A stretch of DNA of 64,000 nt from Ascaphus truei (GCA_036426205.1 CM071573.1:68556371-68620370), one strand, 5' to 3'; shown: positions 1 to 15,733, counted from the first letter of the stretch. Numbers and translations are program-made. Notes: generated by a model not told the origin, from the sequence alone.

Positions 1-1682
1 TGAAAACTCAAGAGGGAAGCTTAGGTGATAGGTGAAATATAAGATAAGCCATGTGTCTCCTGCACTGTTTGGTTGGTTAGCGAGTAGTTATTTAATTAGT
101 ATAAATTATTAAACGATGCATTTCTCAAGATCGGCAGATACATTTAAATTGCACCAGTAAACTCGTATAAGAAACGTTGCATGTTTACTTGCAACGTCAT
201 GTTTTAAACTAAACCATTTTCTCTTTATGAGATATTAAAATAATTGTTTCCGCTGTTATGTAAAATTATAATTGTATTCTATAATAAGGCAGTATTATTA
301 TGGGTATTTGGGCATGTTTACATATTGAACACGTCTTTTGCAATCATTGAATCAATATTTTGCACAGTGTACGTCATCTTGTGATATTGGGATAGTCAGT
401 AGGAGGCGTTTAGGAGGAGCTACACTGTGCACATATAATGGGATGTACCAATGTTTTGCAATCTGTTATCTCCATCACATACGTGTCTTCCAGGTCTGAG
501 TTGGCATAAGGCTCTTTATTTATTTATTTATAAAATATTTTACCAGGAAGTAATACATTGAGAGTTACCTCTCATTTTCAAGTATGTCCTGGGCACAGAG
601 TAAAACAAATAATACATGACTAATGGACTAATGAACTGAGCCAATTAAACTGTAAAGAACTCTATTAAAACCAACTCAGTGTATGCTGCTTTGGTTGTCC
701 ACACCTGTAATCCCAGCATCTGATGTTTGAAGATGTCACTCTTGGTAGAGGTCAAAAACAACCTGTCTTTGCACCTATTGTATTATAATTAAACATATTG
801 TATTGTCTCTTTTGTAAAGCGCTGGCTACATTATTCTCCCACTACAAATAAAAATATGCATACATGTAATTACGGAGTAGCCCCCCTCCCACACCAGTAA
901 CTTCTCACTACTCCCTAGTCTTATTTTTGCTCTTCTGCAGCTGGTGTTAGATCAACAAGGTAGAAAGTGGGTCCTAGGAAAGTGGGGGGGTGAGGGGGGG
1001 AGCAGGAAATGAGGGGGGAGTTTTCTATGTTGTATCTTTAAGATGCTTACATTCTGAAGCTCTTTACAGTGTTAAACAGGGCACTGTTTTAGTTATATTT
1101 TTAATAGAGGAAGGAAATTCAAAGGCTGTAACTATAAGGAAACAATTATCATGGCCATGCAGAGGTTAAGGTTCACTTTCACAGATTTTTTTTTTAATGT
1201 TTACATGACAACCAGCAGGCATTAAAGTTGCAGTATAGGAGTGTTTGCCTGTATTTGTATTTTATTTAATAAGGCCCTTATTCACAAAAAGTGAGAAGTG
1301 GATTAACACAGAGATAATGATCATTGCTTCAGTGTAATATTCTGCATCACTAACTCTGTTACCCTGCTTCTCTATATATATTGAATGGAGACCTAAGTGT
1401 TATTGTCACAGTTACAGAGACAATATGGGCAGTTTGGGTGCATTGGAAACCTCAGTGTTATTAGAGTGATAGTTATAAAAGGGTGAAGAGTACAACTGGT
1501 TTTTTTCTTTACAAACGTAGGGTTTTATTGCCTTTTTATGTATACACGTGCAGTTCCTCATTCTTATTAAAGAAAATTGGATTTATTTGAGAAAAAACAT
1601 TCCCTCTTATTTATACTAATTATATGGAGATATTTCTATAATAAAGTACAAAGAGCGCTGCACCAATATTGAATAAATGTGT

Positions 1683-1688
<6 letters not shown>
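1..1688. other. upstream AT-rich flank without recognisable gene
   Basis: No open frame with protein-like composition or convincing splice signals is visible on either strand. The stretch holds one SINE-like repeat near 521-615, a G-rich run near 980-1020, and short A/T homopolymers. It is probably intergenic DNA upstream of pitx3, but an unseen intron of a neighbouring gene cannot be excluded. Confidence 0.5.
521..615. repeat. interspersed repeat fragment (TTTATTTATTTATAAAAT type)
   Basis: A TTTATTTA lead is followed by a segment about a bloated paddle of bases reading ACCAGGAAGTAATACATTG and a GTCCTGGGCACAGAG end. I recall this arrangement as common in frog genomes, but only one copy lies in this window, so repetition is not shown directly here. 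Family unknown. Confidence 0.35.

Positions 1689-1744
<56 letters not shown>
1689..1744. repeat. (AT)n microsatellite
   Basis: About 56 bp of pure AT dinucleotide, followed shortly by a G homopolymer at about 1767-1780. Confidence 0.95.
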
Positions 1745-1746
<2 letters not shown>

Positions 1747-1820
1747 CAAGGGAAAACAGGGGAAAAGGGGGGGGGGGGGAACCCTTGTCTAGGTAGACTA
1801 AAGTGCTTTACAATCAGGGG

Positions 1821-2718
1821 AAATAACTGAACAGTACACTAAAGAAAAGAAACCCTATGTGAGAGCACTCTAAAAATGGGCTGGTGAAAGATATCAATGG
1901 ACCAGGGGCCTGGAGATAAAGGTAAGTATACTAAAAATAGTTTATATGGTGAATACATTAAAAATAAAACTTTATAGGAGGAATCCTCAATTAAAATACA
2001 GTGGATAACCTCGTGTGTGAGTATACCTGATAACAAATAGCGAAATAGTAAAAAGAGGGGGGGGGTTCGGTGTTAATAGTGGAATAAAAAGGTAATTGAC
2101 CACACTGAAAAACAAACAAAACTCCAGTCACACCGCCAACCAATATGTGGTAATGAGTGACACAACGAACGGGTAATAGGGGTGAGCCACAAACCGGATG
2201 GAATTGTTATTGTTTCGTATGACTGGTAGACTCGCAATAACAGATTGGTAGATCCACAGTGTATCAAGAGTTCCTCATGGAATATCCAAGATGGACACAC
2301 TGTATGTCACCATTAATGTAGATAGGGAGTAGACGGAAGCTAGGATGCTTCTATAAGGACGTCATAACCCACATACGCAGATAGATTTCATCAATATGTT
2401 TTCTGTCTGGCCAAAATGTTAAACTAAAAGACACATTTATTAATAGATATATATACATATATATTAGGCACTGTACGTGTATAAGTTTCAGGATGGCATG
2501 AGCTCTGTCTGTGTTTATGTTCTGGTCTCTGGTTTGAAATATATGTGCCTGTCAGTAAGCAACTCTCTGTGAACTTATATGTTTATATATATGTTGTGGT
2601 TATTTTGGGGGTTCAATATGAGCTTGCAGGTTTCCTGTATGCATATCAGTTCACCGGCCATTTTTAGAGTGCTCTCAACATAGGGGTTCTTTTCTTTAGT
2701 TTAGCTGTTCTGTTATTT
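1821..2718. mobile_element. 0.9-kb non-autonomous element with about 70-bp terminal inverted repeats
   Basis: The left end (AAATAACTGAACAG, then CTAAAGAAAAGAAACCC, then GAGAGCACTCTAAAAATGG) is matched in reverse complement at the right end (CCATTTTTAGAGTGCTCTC, GGGGTTCTTTTCTTTAG, CTGTTCTGTTATTT). The arms are about 70 bp and the interior is unique and AT-rich. No transposase-like frame is present, so this is a MITE or internally deleted DNA transposon. The superfamily is not assigned because no clear target duplication was seen. Confidence 0.7.
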
Positions 2719-3315
2719 TTTATACCAAGCATAGCACCACAATTTTTATACATCCGCCACTCACTGCACAAAAAAATGTTTCTTTAAAAATACAATGTGT
2801 GACACGCAATAAAAAAAAGACTTTATTTTTAATCTCTGCTTATTTTTGGGACCTTATAAAATAGAGGACATTTTTCACAGGGCGGCATTTGATGAGACAG
2901 GACAGAGGGAGCATATCACTGACACTTCTAGGCCTGCTGAGGTCTGCGCTATCTGGATGGGTGTGCGTGGATAGTCTGACTTGGAGAAGGCTATGACGCC
3001 ATAAAGCCAATACACCAGTTCCAGCAGCCACGGTCACCATTTGGACTCCTATGTATCCTATCTGCCTCATACCTACATATGTTTGGGAGTATTTAATCTG
3101 TATTTCTTATACCTTATAGTAAAATATGTTTTGCTATGCCCTATGGACTATGCACAACTTTTTACTAAAGCACTATGTACTTTTCTCTTGTATCTTTGAA
3201 GTAATCCTGGAGGACAGCTTCAACTACACACAGTATCTATTCAATAACAAAGTATTATCTTTGAAAGGATTGAGAATCTTCTATCAGCTGCTTTTCTTTC
3301 CCCCTATTTGTGAAA

Positions 3316-3536
3316 ATACAGGCAGTTCGGTTATCCAACGGAATCCGTTCTGGAAGTAGCGTTGGATAATGAAACCGTTCTAAAGTTAGTCCCATGTTAA
3401 TCAGTGCCGGTGAGCGTTGGATAACACATTCAGGCATCGGATAACGCATTCCGGCGTCGAAAAACGGTCCATAGGGTTGCGTTGGAAATGCCATTCGTTG
3501 TAAAGTGAAACTTTGGATAGCGAGGACTACCTGTAT
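3316..3536. mobile_element. MITE with ATACAGG termini
   Basis: The left terminus ATACAGGCAGTTCGG and the right terminus CGAGGACTACCTGTAT are imperfect inverted repeats. The interior repeats GTTGGATAA/GGATAAC motifs. Related elements with GTACAGG termini and CAACG-rich interiors occur at 28931-29395 and 37259-37716, so this is a family. No coding capacity. Confidence 0.65.
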
Positions 3537-3561
3537 TGCACTATTTGTGGGGGTTTTCTGT

Positions 3562-3771
3562 AGTAACAAAGGAGGGAGAGGGAGTAGGTGGTTTGATGCT
3601 TTTTAATGGACCAACAAGTAGTTTATATGTTACAAGCTTCTGAACCTCTCAGGGTCCAAAGCCACACCCGATGAAGGACCCGGAGAGGTTCGAAAGTTTG
3701 TAACCTATCTACTACTTGTTGGTCCAATAAAAGGTATCATACCCCCTACTCCCTCTCCCTCCTTTGTTACT
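3562..3771. mobile_element. palindromic foldback element
   Basis: Two arms of about 100 bp face each other: AGTAACAAAGGAGGGAGAGG at the left end and CCTCTCCCTCCTTTGTTACT at the right end, with the inner arms GGACCAACAAGTAGT and CTACTTGTTGGTCC. The short centre lies near 3665-3672. It is a foldback or MITE-type element without coding capacity. Confidence 0.75.
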
Positions 3772-4229
3772 ATGTGGAAGAAAGGACCAACACGGCTACC
3801 CACCCTTCTTTGCAGTTTTTTCTGTGTTTGTCTCTTTATACACCCTGGGAGGATTTGCGCCCTGTTACATTTTTTGACATTTAACATAGGAAACAATTTT
3901 ATGCTATTGATTAAATACCTAATACATCAATATTATGGACACATTTAAATAAAAAAAAAACAGATAAAAGCACAGAATATTTAGTAGGCGAATCTCCAGC
4001 ATTGATCTCATTTTCATTATATATTCATTTGTAAATGATCGAAGTTGAAAGTATAAAGGAGAAGAGAAGAAATTTAAAAAAAAGCTGCAGAGGGGCAGAC
4101 GGAGTAAGTACTTATAAATCACATCCTTGCTTCCTCCTGAAAACGACATAAGTTGTGACTCATTTTTCCCAAGCCAAAATGATCTGAAAGTGGCTGCAGG
4201 AACCAGGCGCCTCTGCATACAGTGTGCAC
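3772..4229. other. no recognised feature
   Basis: Sequence between the foldback element and the promoter. No repeat family or convincing coding frame is seen. It becomes less AT-rich toward 4200. Distal promoter elements could lie here. Confidence 0.4.
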
Positions 4230-4420
4230 AGTGGGGGCGTGTTTAAAAGGACAGCCCTTTAAATGAAGAGGGGTTTCTGATTGGCCTCTGTTCGGGTGGG
4301 CGGGGATTCGTGCATCACAGCTGGATTGGGGCGTGGCTTGACGTTGAGCCATGGAAGGGGCAGGTCAATATGCAGACTCATTGGCTCTGGTGGGGGGGCG
4401 CTGTGCTTTACATAAAGTGA
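4230..4420 (+). promoter_or_regulatory. pitx3: probable pitx3 promoter with CCAAT, GC and TATA-like boxes
   Basis: Within 190 bp there are three ATTGG motifs (reverse CCAAT, NF-Y type) at 4280-4284, 4325-4329 and 4380-4384. There is also GGGGGCGTG near 4233, GGGCGGGG at 4298-4305 and GGGGCGTGGC at 4328-4337 (Sp/KLF-type boxes). A TATA-like TACATAAAG sits at 4409-4417. This cluster is unlike the AT-rich surroundings and lies just upstream of a transcript segment ending in a perfect donor. Assignment to pitx3 is inferred from orientation and from being the only such cluster upstream of the coding exons. A lncRNA or other first exon is the alternative. Confidence 0.55.
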
Positions 4421-4439
4421 ATGGCAGTAGTGAATGGGA

Positions 4440-4627
4440 GCCAGTCGCCTGGAATCTCTCCTTCACTCTCCATGTGAGAAAAAAAAAAACAAAAGCTTAA
4501 CAGGGACCAGGGCGCCCAGGAAACCAGGGAGGACTTACTATCTGAGCAGCGAGCAGCCCAGGGTATCCTGCAAAGGGGCACATTTATCTACAGCCAGGAT
4601 TAACCCCAGAAAGCCTCTAAAACTACT
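4440..4627 (+). other. pitx3: probable non-coding exon 1 of pitx3 (5' UTR)
   Basis: The region following the promoter boxes ends in CTACT|GTAAGTG, a perfect consensus donor with GT at 4628-4629. The start is approximate, placed about 25-30 bases after the TATA-like site. Pitx genes commonly have a non-coding first exon joined to a start-codon exon, which fits here. An open frame from an ATG at 4434 crosses this exon, but that ATG lies at or before the predicted transcription start and in a weak context. The link to exon 2 is inferred; RNA data would settle it. Confidence 0.5.
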
Positions 4628-4682
4628 GTAAGTGCTTCTGTCTAATCTCATTTTAAATAGTAGAGGGAAGGAAGAAAACGAA

Positions 4683-4684
<2 letters not shown>

Positions 4685-4746
<62 letters not shown>

Positions 4747-4823
4747 GGTAGAAAACGAATCTCGTTTCTATATATGTGTCTGTGTGTCTGTGTGTATATA
4801 TATATGTATATATATACACACAC
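4685..4823. repeat. (GT)n then (TGTG/TATA) microsatellites
   Basis: About 60 bp of pure GT at 4685-4744, then interrupted TG and TA runs to about 4823. It sits about 60 bp inside intron 1. Confidence 0.9.
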
Positions 4824-4859
4824 AAACATACTAGATAGGACAGGTGATAGATGATACAC

Positions 4860-6044
4860 ATGCACATCTAATAAAGAGATTTACACATGTATAATGTATT
4901 GTTGGCATAGTCCATGTTTAAATGTAAAAAGTTGTATCTTTACATCCAACAGGTCATCAGAATTTGAATTAGGGATGAAAGGAAATAGGGGAGCGGAAAG
5001 GTTTTCCTCTTTATCCCTAAACAGATTTCATACGATTTGATATTCCATTTCTTAATGACTTCTCTGCTCATCTTGGGGGCCCTTTAATAACACAATTGAA
5101 GGTTAATTTCACCCTGTCCTAAAACATGTTTTGCTGCTGGATTTAAATCTCTGATCCCTCATCAAGTAAAGCGATATTTGAGCCATCTTTCCTTCACATG
5201 TCAGCAGTTTGAGTACCAAAACCTGATCCTGTTTACTCTGCTAAATCCAGGGAGAGATGAACCTTTACAACTGGAATTATCCCTTAATAATTTGTATTAA
5301 TCTCTGGAAAATCCTGAGTTGGGGAATGAAAGGTAGGGTGTGGGTGCAGAGGATTGCAAAGCATTTACTTGGGACCTAGCTAACTGAGGAATAAAAAAAA
5401 AAAAACAGTTCTGGTGCTTTAGACAGCTGCAGGAGAAATGATATTTATACAAAGTACAGGCTCCTGTTTACAATAGAAGTGAACAATTCTCAGACTGCAC
5501 AGAAAACTATTTCTCTGAGATCTCTTGCTCTGCTAGTTGTAGAGCAGCAAAAATGCACAAGGAAAAATTATTTTGTAAATATACTGAAATACAAGTAAAC
5601 ATATTAGAATTTATAATATGTGGCAAAACATAATCATTGCTACCATACAACCTCTTTTAATAAGATTCACATTTGTGAACAGAATTTATTTTTACTGGAC
5701 TGGAAAAGGAAATACTTTAGATAGAATTTACAAGAGATATGCAGAAAACAACACAAAACAGCCAGCATAAAAATACTTACTATTAGTATCATGTAAACAT
5801 TTCCATTCGCTTGATTTCGGAGGATTTCTGATAAATTAATAGGATTTAATTTTGAAATATATTTCGTTGCCCCTCTAACATAAAAAAAACAAATATTTAA
5901 ATAGGTATAGAACAAGGCGGTAGTTGACATTTTTCAAGTATATATATATATATTACACATTCATTAACCAACTATTATAGAGCAAATATTGTTTTATAAA
6001 ATAGGGAAGAAAGTTTTGCATTTTGTATTTATAAACATATATAT

Positions 6045-6045
<1 letters not shown>
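4860..6045. other. low-repeat intronic stretch just downstream of exon 1
   Basis: No repeat family, tandem array or coding frame is seen apart from a short TA run at 5939-5953. It contains many TAAT/ATTA homeodomain-type cores, as expected by chance in AT-rich DNA. Being largely free of transposons near the promoter, it is a candidate for conserved regulatory sequence, but conservation cannot be judged here. Confidence 0.35.

Positions 6046-6139
<94 letters not shown>
6046..6139. repeat. (GATA)n microsatellite
   Basis: About 23 uninterrupted AGAT/GATA units. Confidence 0.97.
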
Positions 6140-6426
6140 GACTGTACACATAACTACGCATATCTGCATAAGCTCACTTGCTAAAAAAAATGAGGTTTTG
6201 CTGTAAATAATTCTGTAACACTTGCACTAAATATTTTGTGTGCAGAATTTTATACTAATAGAAATGACAGATTTGTTTAGAATACTTTCTATAACAGCTG
6301 CAGTATTGAAAGATCTGCCAGGCAATGCAGCTGCTCCATTCTGGCATGCCAAGCATATACTATAGGAGCGCAGGGGACTGAGGAAGAAGTGTTTTAAATA
6401 GATTATCAACGTTTTAAACTTCCCAT

Positions 6427-6505
6427 GTATATGTGTACTGTATGTATGTATGTATACACACACACAAACACACATATACACACACACACACACACAAACA
6501 CACAT
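6427..6505. repeat. (TATG)/(CA)n microsatellite
   Basis: Short TATG units followed by interrupted ACAC runs. Confidence 0.85.
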
Positions 6506-6779
6506 ACTGTATAATGTGCGATCCCTGAATGTGTACTATAATATTTATCTATCTTTGTAATCTTTTCATCTGTACATTTTCTGAATGTTTAATGTTAAAC
6601 GAGCTATATAAACAGATGAGAATTACAAATAGAACTTGATGTGGGATGTGTGATACATGCAGTTTTCTCTTATGGTTTATACATGGTTCTACCTCTCCAG
6701 TGCCAGTTCAACCTGTGCAAAAGAACTGATGGAATGCAATACCTGTATTTATCTAAAAAAAACTAAAAAGGGGGATATG

Positions 6780-6955
6780 TATGTATGCATATTTTTTATA
6801 GCGCCTACCAGGTACTGTATGCAGCACTGTACAATCTTTACAAGTATGACAACACAATTACAATACAGTGAATATAATAATACAGATGGGATATGTGCAC
6901 CAAGACAATTGTAACATTAGGTGACCCTGTCCAGAAGAGCTTACAATCTATTTGG
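6780..6955 (+). repeat. SINE-like repeat, diverged copy
   Basis: It has the family's hallmarks: a TTTATAGCGCC lead and a GAAGAGCTTACAATCTA end about 160 bp later. Better copies are at 22739-22882 and 49955-50100. The middle is diverged. The superfamily is uncertain. Confidence 0.6.
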
Positions 6956-7639
6956 CATGTGGGGAGGGCATATAAGTGCATACATACTGTATATAAAATA
7001 GTATAGTATGGCATTTTTCAGACTGGATTTTCCCTCCTTGCAGCTGTGTTCATGGGATCCCGTGGGATATTATGGGAGAAGCTTCAGTTTGTTTGCTGCT
7101 TTGTTAAATCTATTTTTCAGGGGCTAGCAAATGCCTGTCCAATTGGGCACACCTGTCACCCTTCATGGTTTCTCTGTAAAATTGATGAGTGTTACAGGAA
7201 GGAAATGATTGCTAAAATCTGTTCTCCAATATTTCATGATTTAACAGGAACCAGATCTGGCCTCTCTAAGCCACAGAAACTGCAGGAGAAAGTGTTCACG
7301 AGGGTGTACTTTATCAGCAATAACACATACCACCCACAGTTGTCTCAGTCCCTGCAGTATATTCCTATCTATTAACCACATGATGAATAGTTCCTCTTCT
7401 AAATAGCACTATTACCAGTCAGTGGTTATAGCCATCCATATTACCAGCGTGCAGTCATTATAAGACAATGAAGCATTTACACGTGTTTGCCAATTCTACT
7501 TTTAGCCAATATAAAGTGCAAGGGTCGGTTGTTATTTCAAACTTGCAAGGAGAGTATTAAAACCATTTAACTTTCAAAGAGGCCTCCAACGCATTGCAGA
7601 ATATTCTGGAAGCAAAGGAGTTACCCAATTAATCTAAAT
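6956..7639. other. no recognised feature
   Basis: A frame of 109 codons at 7046-7375 (+) has no recognisable domain, no homologue I can name and no supporting splice or promoter signal. I regard it as chance. Confidence 0.4.
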
Positions 7640-7807
7640 CAAGGGTCTCAAACTCAGTCCTCAAGGGCTACCAACAGGCCATCTTTTATGGATATCCCTG
7701 CTTCAGCACAGGGGGCTCAGTCTGATCCCCCCCCCCTGTCCTGAAGCAGGGATATCCATAAAAGCTGGCCTGTTGGGGGGCCTCGAAAACTGAGTTTAAG
7801 ACCCCTG
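7640..7807. mobile_element. palindromic hAT-type MITE (copy 1 of family)
   Basis: Left arm: AAGGGTCTCAAACTCAGTCC and CCAACAGGCC, then GGATATCCCTGCTTCAGCAC. The right arm is the reverse complement, ending GACCCCTG. The family consensus in this window begins CAGGGGTGNNCAAC and ends with the inverse. Other copies are at 16226, 27492, 35820, 50577, 58736, 60291, 61839 and 62794. No coding capacity. Confidence 0.85.
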
Positions 7808-8445
7808 GTCTAAATAAACAAATATAACTATTTTTAAAGCAAACTTACCCCATATTTATTATTGAACTAAGAACACATGCAAAACATAATGTGGCAACTT
7901 CTACAAACATCTACAGATTGTATCTATGTACTCCAGCAGAAGAGAGAGTATCTCCTTGTATTTATGTATAAATAGACTAAATAATGACCCGTAGTGTGGA
8001 ATACAAAACTCGGATCTGTATATAATATCATTTGTGTAAACATTTGAAAAATAAACTATATTCTTATATTTATAAGACACGCAATGTATTAAAGAAGACA
8101 CGCGCTGTGATCTTTAGAAATTAGAATTAAATTGAGAATGTATTAATTATTCAACGGGACAGGTAATTTAGGGGGCTATTAAGATTTAACACAATGTGCA
8201 ATGTGAATAAATGGTACCAAGTTGGATCTAAATTAGTGATATAATATTAAAGTTCATGTATATACAGATTGATCTGGCAGAAAAGTGGATTCCTTTTGTT
8301 TTTACAACTTGTAACGATAACTACTTAAGCAAATAACTGATGTTATTTAAGACAGGATTTATATATTTTTTTAAAAAGATAACTTTTTGATAAAATTAGG
8401 GAGGCTAAAATCAGAACTACGCATTTAAAAAGCAACCTGCCCCCT
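7808..8445. other. AT-rich intron, no recognised feature
   Basis: No repeat family, structured RNA or coding exon is visible. Confidence 0.4.
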
Positions 8446-8660
8446 CCGAGCCTGAGCTCTGATAAATAAATGGGAGCTGATTTTATCCGAGCCTGAGCTC
8501 TGATGTGATAAAAGGTGAGAGGTGAATGTATCCGACCCCAGGTCTGATCAAGTAAGAAGATGAGAGATGAATGCTGTAGACCTGAATTTAAGTTCTGATC
8601 TATAATGATATAGGAGGTGAATATATCCGAGCCCGGGCTCTGATGTAACCAGCAGAATAA
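8446..8660. repeat. diverged tandem repeat of about 45-60 bp units
   Basis: The motif ATCCGAGCCTGAGCTCTGAT, and variants of it, recurs at about 8446, 8487, 8531, 8575 (weak) and 8626, separated by GAGAGGTGAAT-like spacers. Units differ by both substitutions and length, so the array is old. Confidence 0.7.
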
Positions 8661-9670
8661 TTGATCAGAGCTTGAGCTGTAGTTAGAACCTGCAGGAGAC
8701 CATCTAACAATGGGGCTGTTTCAGAGAAGGTGTCACGGTGTGTACAGGCCACCCAAATATTAAAATAACCTATCCCAATAGTTATGGGACTAGACACTAA
8801 AACACACGCGATCTTACTAAGACAATCTAGAAATCAGTGCAGAATAAATCATGGCAAGTTCAACACAAGTGGCAGAGGTGGATTACATCCTATAAACCCC
8901 AATCAGATGCACTTTGCTTCCTGGGTTAACACCCCACTGTAAAATACATGACCAGCCATGGGATGTCACTATGGGATCTCAGCAGTGATTGTATTAACTC
9001 TATATTCTGCTTGTTGTGAGGACTTGGAGAACCCAAATGAGATGATGAAGGGTGTTGGCATCATTTTAGGTTGCTTTAAAGAGATGTAAATGGAGCTAAC
9101 ATAGGACATTCCTGTATATCGCACACATCATGTGAGCACCTCTGGAAAACTTGTAGAAACATTAACCCTTTCAATGGTAGAGGGGCCTGCAACACATTGC
9201 TGAGCAGTGGCAGTGAAAGGGCAATCTTCAGATTTTAATATCTGATCTGTAACCGGAAGAAGCTGGGTAACTGATTCCACCAAGTTACCAAACCCTGGCC
9301 CCCTCTTCTGAGAGATCCCACCAGAGCACAATAGAAAGCTGTATGTGGGGAACAAAGGCGATGTGATCTGATCTGGGTTCAGCTCTGGTCATCCTGCTGA
9401 GGCCAGAAAACTGACAGCTGCAGGTGCTGGTAACACACACACAAGAACTGGGGCCTCAATGGGCTAATGGAAATGCTGAGACACACAGTCCCATAGGAGA
9501 TAACAATATATAGATATATTAGATAATAATGATATATAGATATATATAGTGAGAATAGAGAGATATGATATATATCTAGATATCTAATATTATATAATAC
9601 TATAAACCTAACCTATTTATACATATACCCCCTTACATATATTATATCTCCTCTTTACCTTTTCCCTTTT
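8661..9670. other. intron, no recognised feature
   Basis: Ordinary intronic sequence with a short AT-rich TATAGATA run at 9507-9580. A reverse frame of 75 codons at 9128-9355 has no recognisable domain. Confidence 0.4.
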
Positions 9671-9805
9671 AGATTGTAAGCTCTTTGCAACAGTGCCTTC
9701 CATACTTATTGTACCAGTGAGGGTGAATGCGATATTTCTGTACATGCTGTACATGTATTTCTGTACTACGCTACAGGGTTTGTTAGCACCTTATAAATAA
9801 TGGAT
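9671..9805 (-). repeat. SINE-like repeat, reverse orientation, diverged
   Basis: It begins AGATTGTAAGCTCTTTGCAA, the reverse complement of the family end (GAGCTTACAATCT), and ends near TTATAAATAATGG. Matches in between are weak. Confidence 0.5.
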
Positions 9806-10854
9806 ACAAATATTATTAACACTAATAGTAACAAACTATAATAATACAAATTCACGGAAATCTTGACAATTATAACTAAATAAATAATATTATAAATAAC
9901 ATGAACGCAGTTTTTTTGGACAGCATGAGAATATTTAGATACATTATTCTGTATGAGTTTTTAATTTTACGATCATTATTCCCTTTTTCTTGAACATCAG
10001 CGCAAAGGAATAATTTTGTATCAGTTGACTACAATGTTTCACACCCAGAAATGAACGCTTCCCTAGTTAGTAAATATATTACCCCTGCATTCGTCAAATA
10101 ACCAGAAGAAAGTTATGACATGATGATCACACATTTATCAAATGCTATTTTTCAGGGGCAGTCAAAAAAGGCTGAAATCTTCTATTATAGTCAATATTCA
10201 GTTATATGATCAATATATGTTCGTGTTCCCATTCCTTGAATGTTTCAATGAAAGTAGTTACTTGATATTAATGTTAATATTCTTAATGTAGTATAGAAAT
10301 ATGCTGTGATATGTTTTTTTTGTACTATAAGGACAAAGTTACTATCCAGATTATTTAAATGTAAAGTTTATAAAGTTTACATTAGAAACGCATGGTTTAA
10401 TTAATTAATATGTGAAATATTTTACAGCTCAGAGCAAAGAATACACAAATACATGTAAAAAAACATTGACTATTATATGTTTTAATACACATGTATGCAT
10501 TCAAACTGAAATCATTTGTAACATTATCCACACCTTAAATACAAGCACGCTGCTATAAATGTATGTCACAAATAAAAAAGATGTGCATTATAAATGTATA
10601 ATTAAAATAGAGATAATACAAGAACAAGGAAACCCCATTTCCTATTACTTATTAAATATACGCAGTACACTGTAGTTGTGTGTTATTTGCACTGCGATGC
10701 GCAAACAGTATGTACCATATATACATATACAGAAGCTGAACTCATCCCTGTATGGATTTGTATCCCAATAACGATGACTATAGACACTATCTATAAACAT
10801 CGTCGGCCGCAGGTCACCGGTTTCCAATATTTTAATGTATTAGTATACATGTTT
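9806..10854. other. AT-rich, transposon-poor intronic stretch
   Basis: No repeat family, tandem array or coding exon seen. Contains ordinary TAAT cores. A candidate regulatory region only by virtue of being unique sequence. Confidence 0.3.
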
Positions 10855-10900
<46 letters not shown>

Positions 10901-10935
10901 ACACACAACACACACACACACACACACACACACTG

Positions 10936-10966
<31 letters not shown>
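10855..10966. repeat. (CA)n followed by (GATA)n microsatellite
   Basis: CA units from 10855 to 10932 with small interruptions, then eight GATA units to 10966. Confidence 0.95.
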
Positions 10967-11182
10967 GAGTAATTCAGATTGACATTCGCTCCCGTTTTTT
11001 AAGTCAATCAATATTTTATTTAAACAATTGGCTCTTAGGTATTATATCACGTGATTCACAATGTACCACGGATATACCCTATGCATATTCATAGAACTTT
11101 GATCTATGTATATTTATATATACATGTGTGTGTGTGTGTGTGTATACAGTGTATATATATATATTATATATATATATCAATT

Positions 11183-11340
11183 AGACTGTAAGCTCTTCGG
11201 GACAGGGACACTTTTATGTCTGAAAGCACTTTTTCCATTGTGTTATTTGTATTATTTTTATTAATATGAATATCACGTGTATTACTGCTGTGAAGAGCTA
11301 TGTACATTAATGGCGCTATATAAATAAAGATATACATACA
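11183..11340 (-). repeat. SINE-like repeat, reverse orientation
   Basis: Begins GACTGTAAGCTCTTCGGGAC and ends GGCGCTATATAAATAAAGAT, the inverse of the forward copies' TTTATTTATATAGCGCC. The interior TATTACTGCTGTGAAG is shared with the copies at 42440-42620 and 45632-45800. It is flanked by TG/TA microsatellites. Confidence 0.75.
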
Positions 11341-12098
11341 CCCACGTACATATATATACACGTATATGTGTGTGTGTCTTTAGTAGGATCATTTTTCACT
11401 AAGATACTGAAGACTTAGCAGTTAATAGAGGTCTGAGATGATATAAGCATTTCCTCTGCTCCTGTATTAATACATAGAATGTGTCAGCTCTGCAGATGGG
11501 ACAGAAAGCTGCTTTGCGTATATTAGTTAGACAAACACTTCAATGCCAGTGTTGTAAAAATGCAAATATACTGAGTGTGGGACCAGGGGGAACATGCATT
11601 TATTTGTTAAGAATGACGTCTTGTTTCTGAAGCGAGGAGAACAGATTTATAGTCAGTTTATCTGTGGTCTCCCTATTTACTCATTGATAAAATATGGTAT
11701 AATATGAGACGTGCATTGATGTAGGACACTTTCAATCCACCTTATTTCCTGGTATTCACCATAGCAATGGTTCCTTTAATACTGTTTAAACAGTGCAGAT
11801 GGGCAGCTGTGGGCCACAGATCCCTTTATAAAATCTCAATCCTTTGGGTTGAAAGTTTGCAATGTTACCCAGAATATTTAAATTACAACGTGTTACTATT
11901 TAATGGGTGAAGATATGGAGCGAATGATGTATATTTAATACTTTTAGCACTTAAGGACACTGCAATTAACGTTATAGACACCCCCCCCCCCCAGCACTGA
12001 AAAAAGGGTAGTTCTATCCAGAATAAGACTCAGAAAGTGGCATTTATACAGTATTCTGGGTTAGAAGAGTTCTGTTACGTCACTGGTTCTGAATAATT
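11341..12098. other. intron, no recognised feature
   Basis: Only a short C homopolymer near 11981-11992 stands out. Confidence 0.4.

Positions 12099-15733
<3,635 letters not shown>

Noticed and set aside
701..725. Phrase CACACCTGTAATCCCAGCAT resembling the Alu/7SL left arm
   Set aside because: Only about 20 bases match; no further 7SL-like sequence, poly-A tail or target duplication follows, and Alu is primate-specific.
7046..7375. 109-codon forward frame as a possible gene
   Set aside because: No recognisable domain, promoter or splice signals, and ordinary intronic surroundings.
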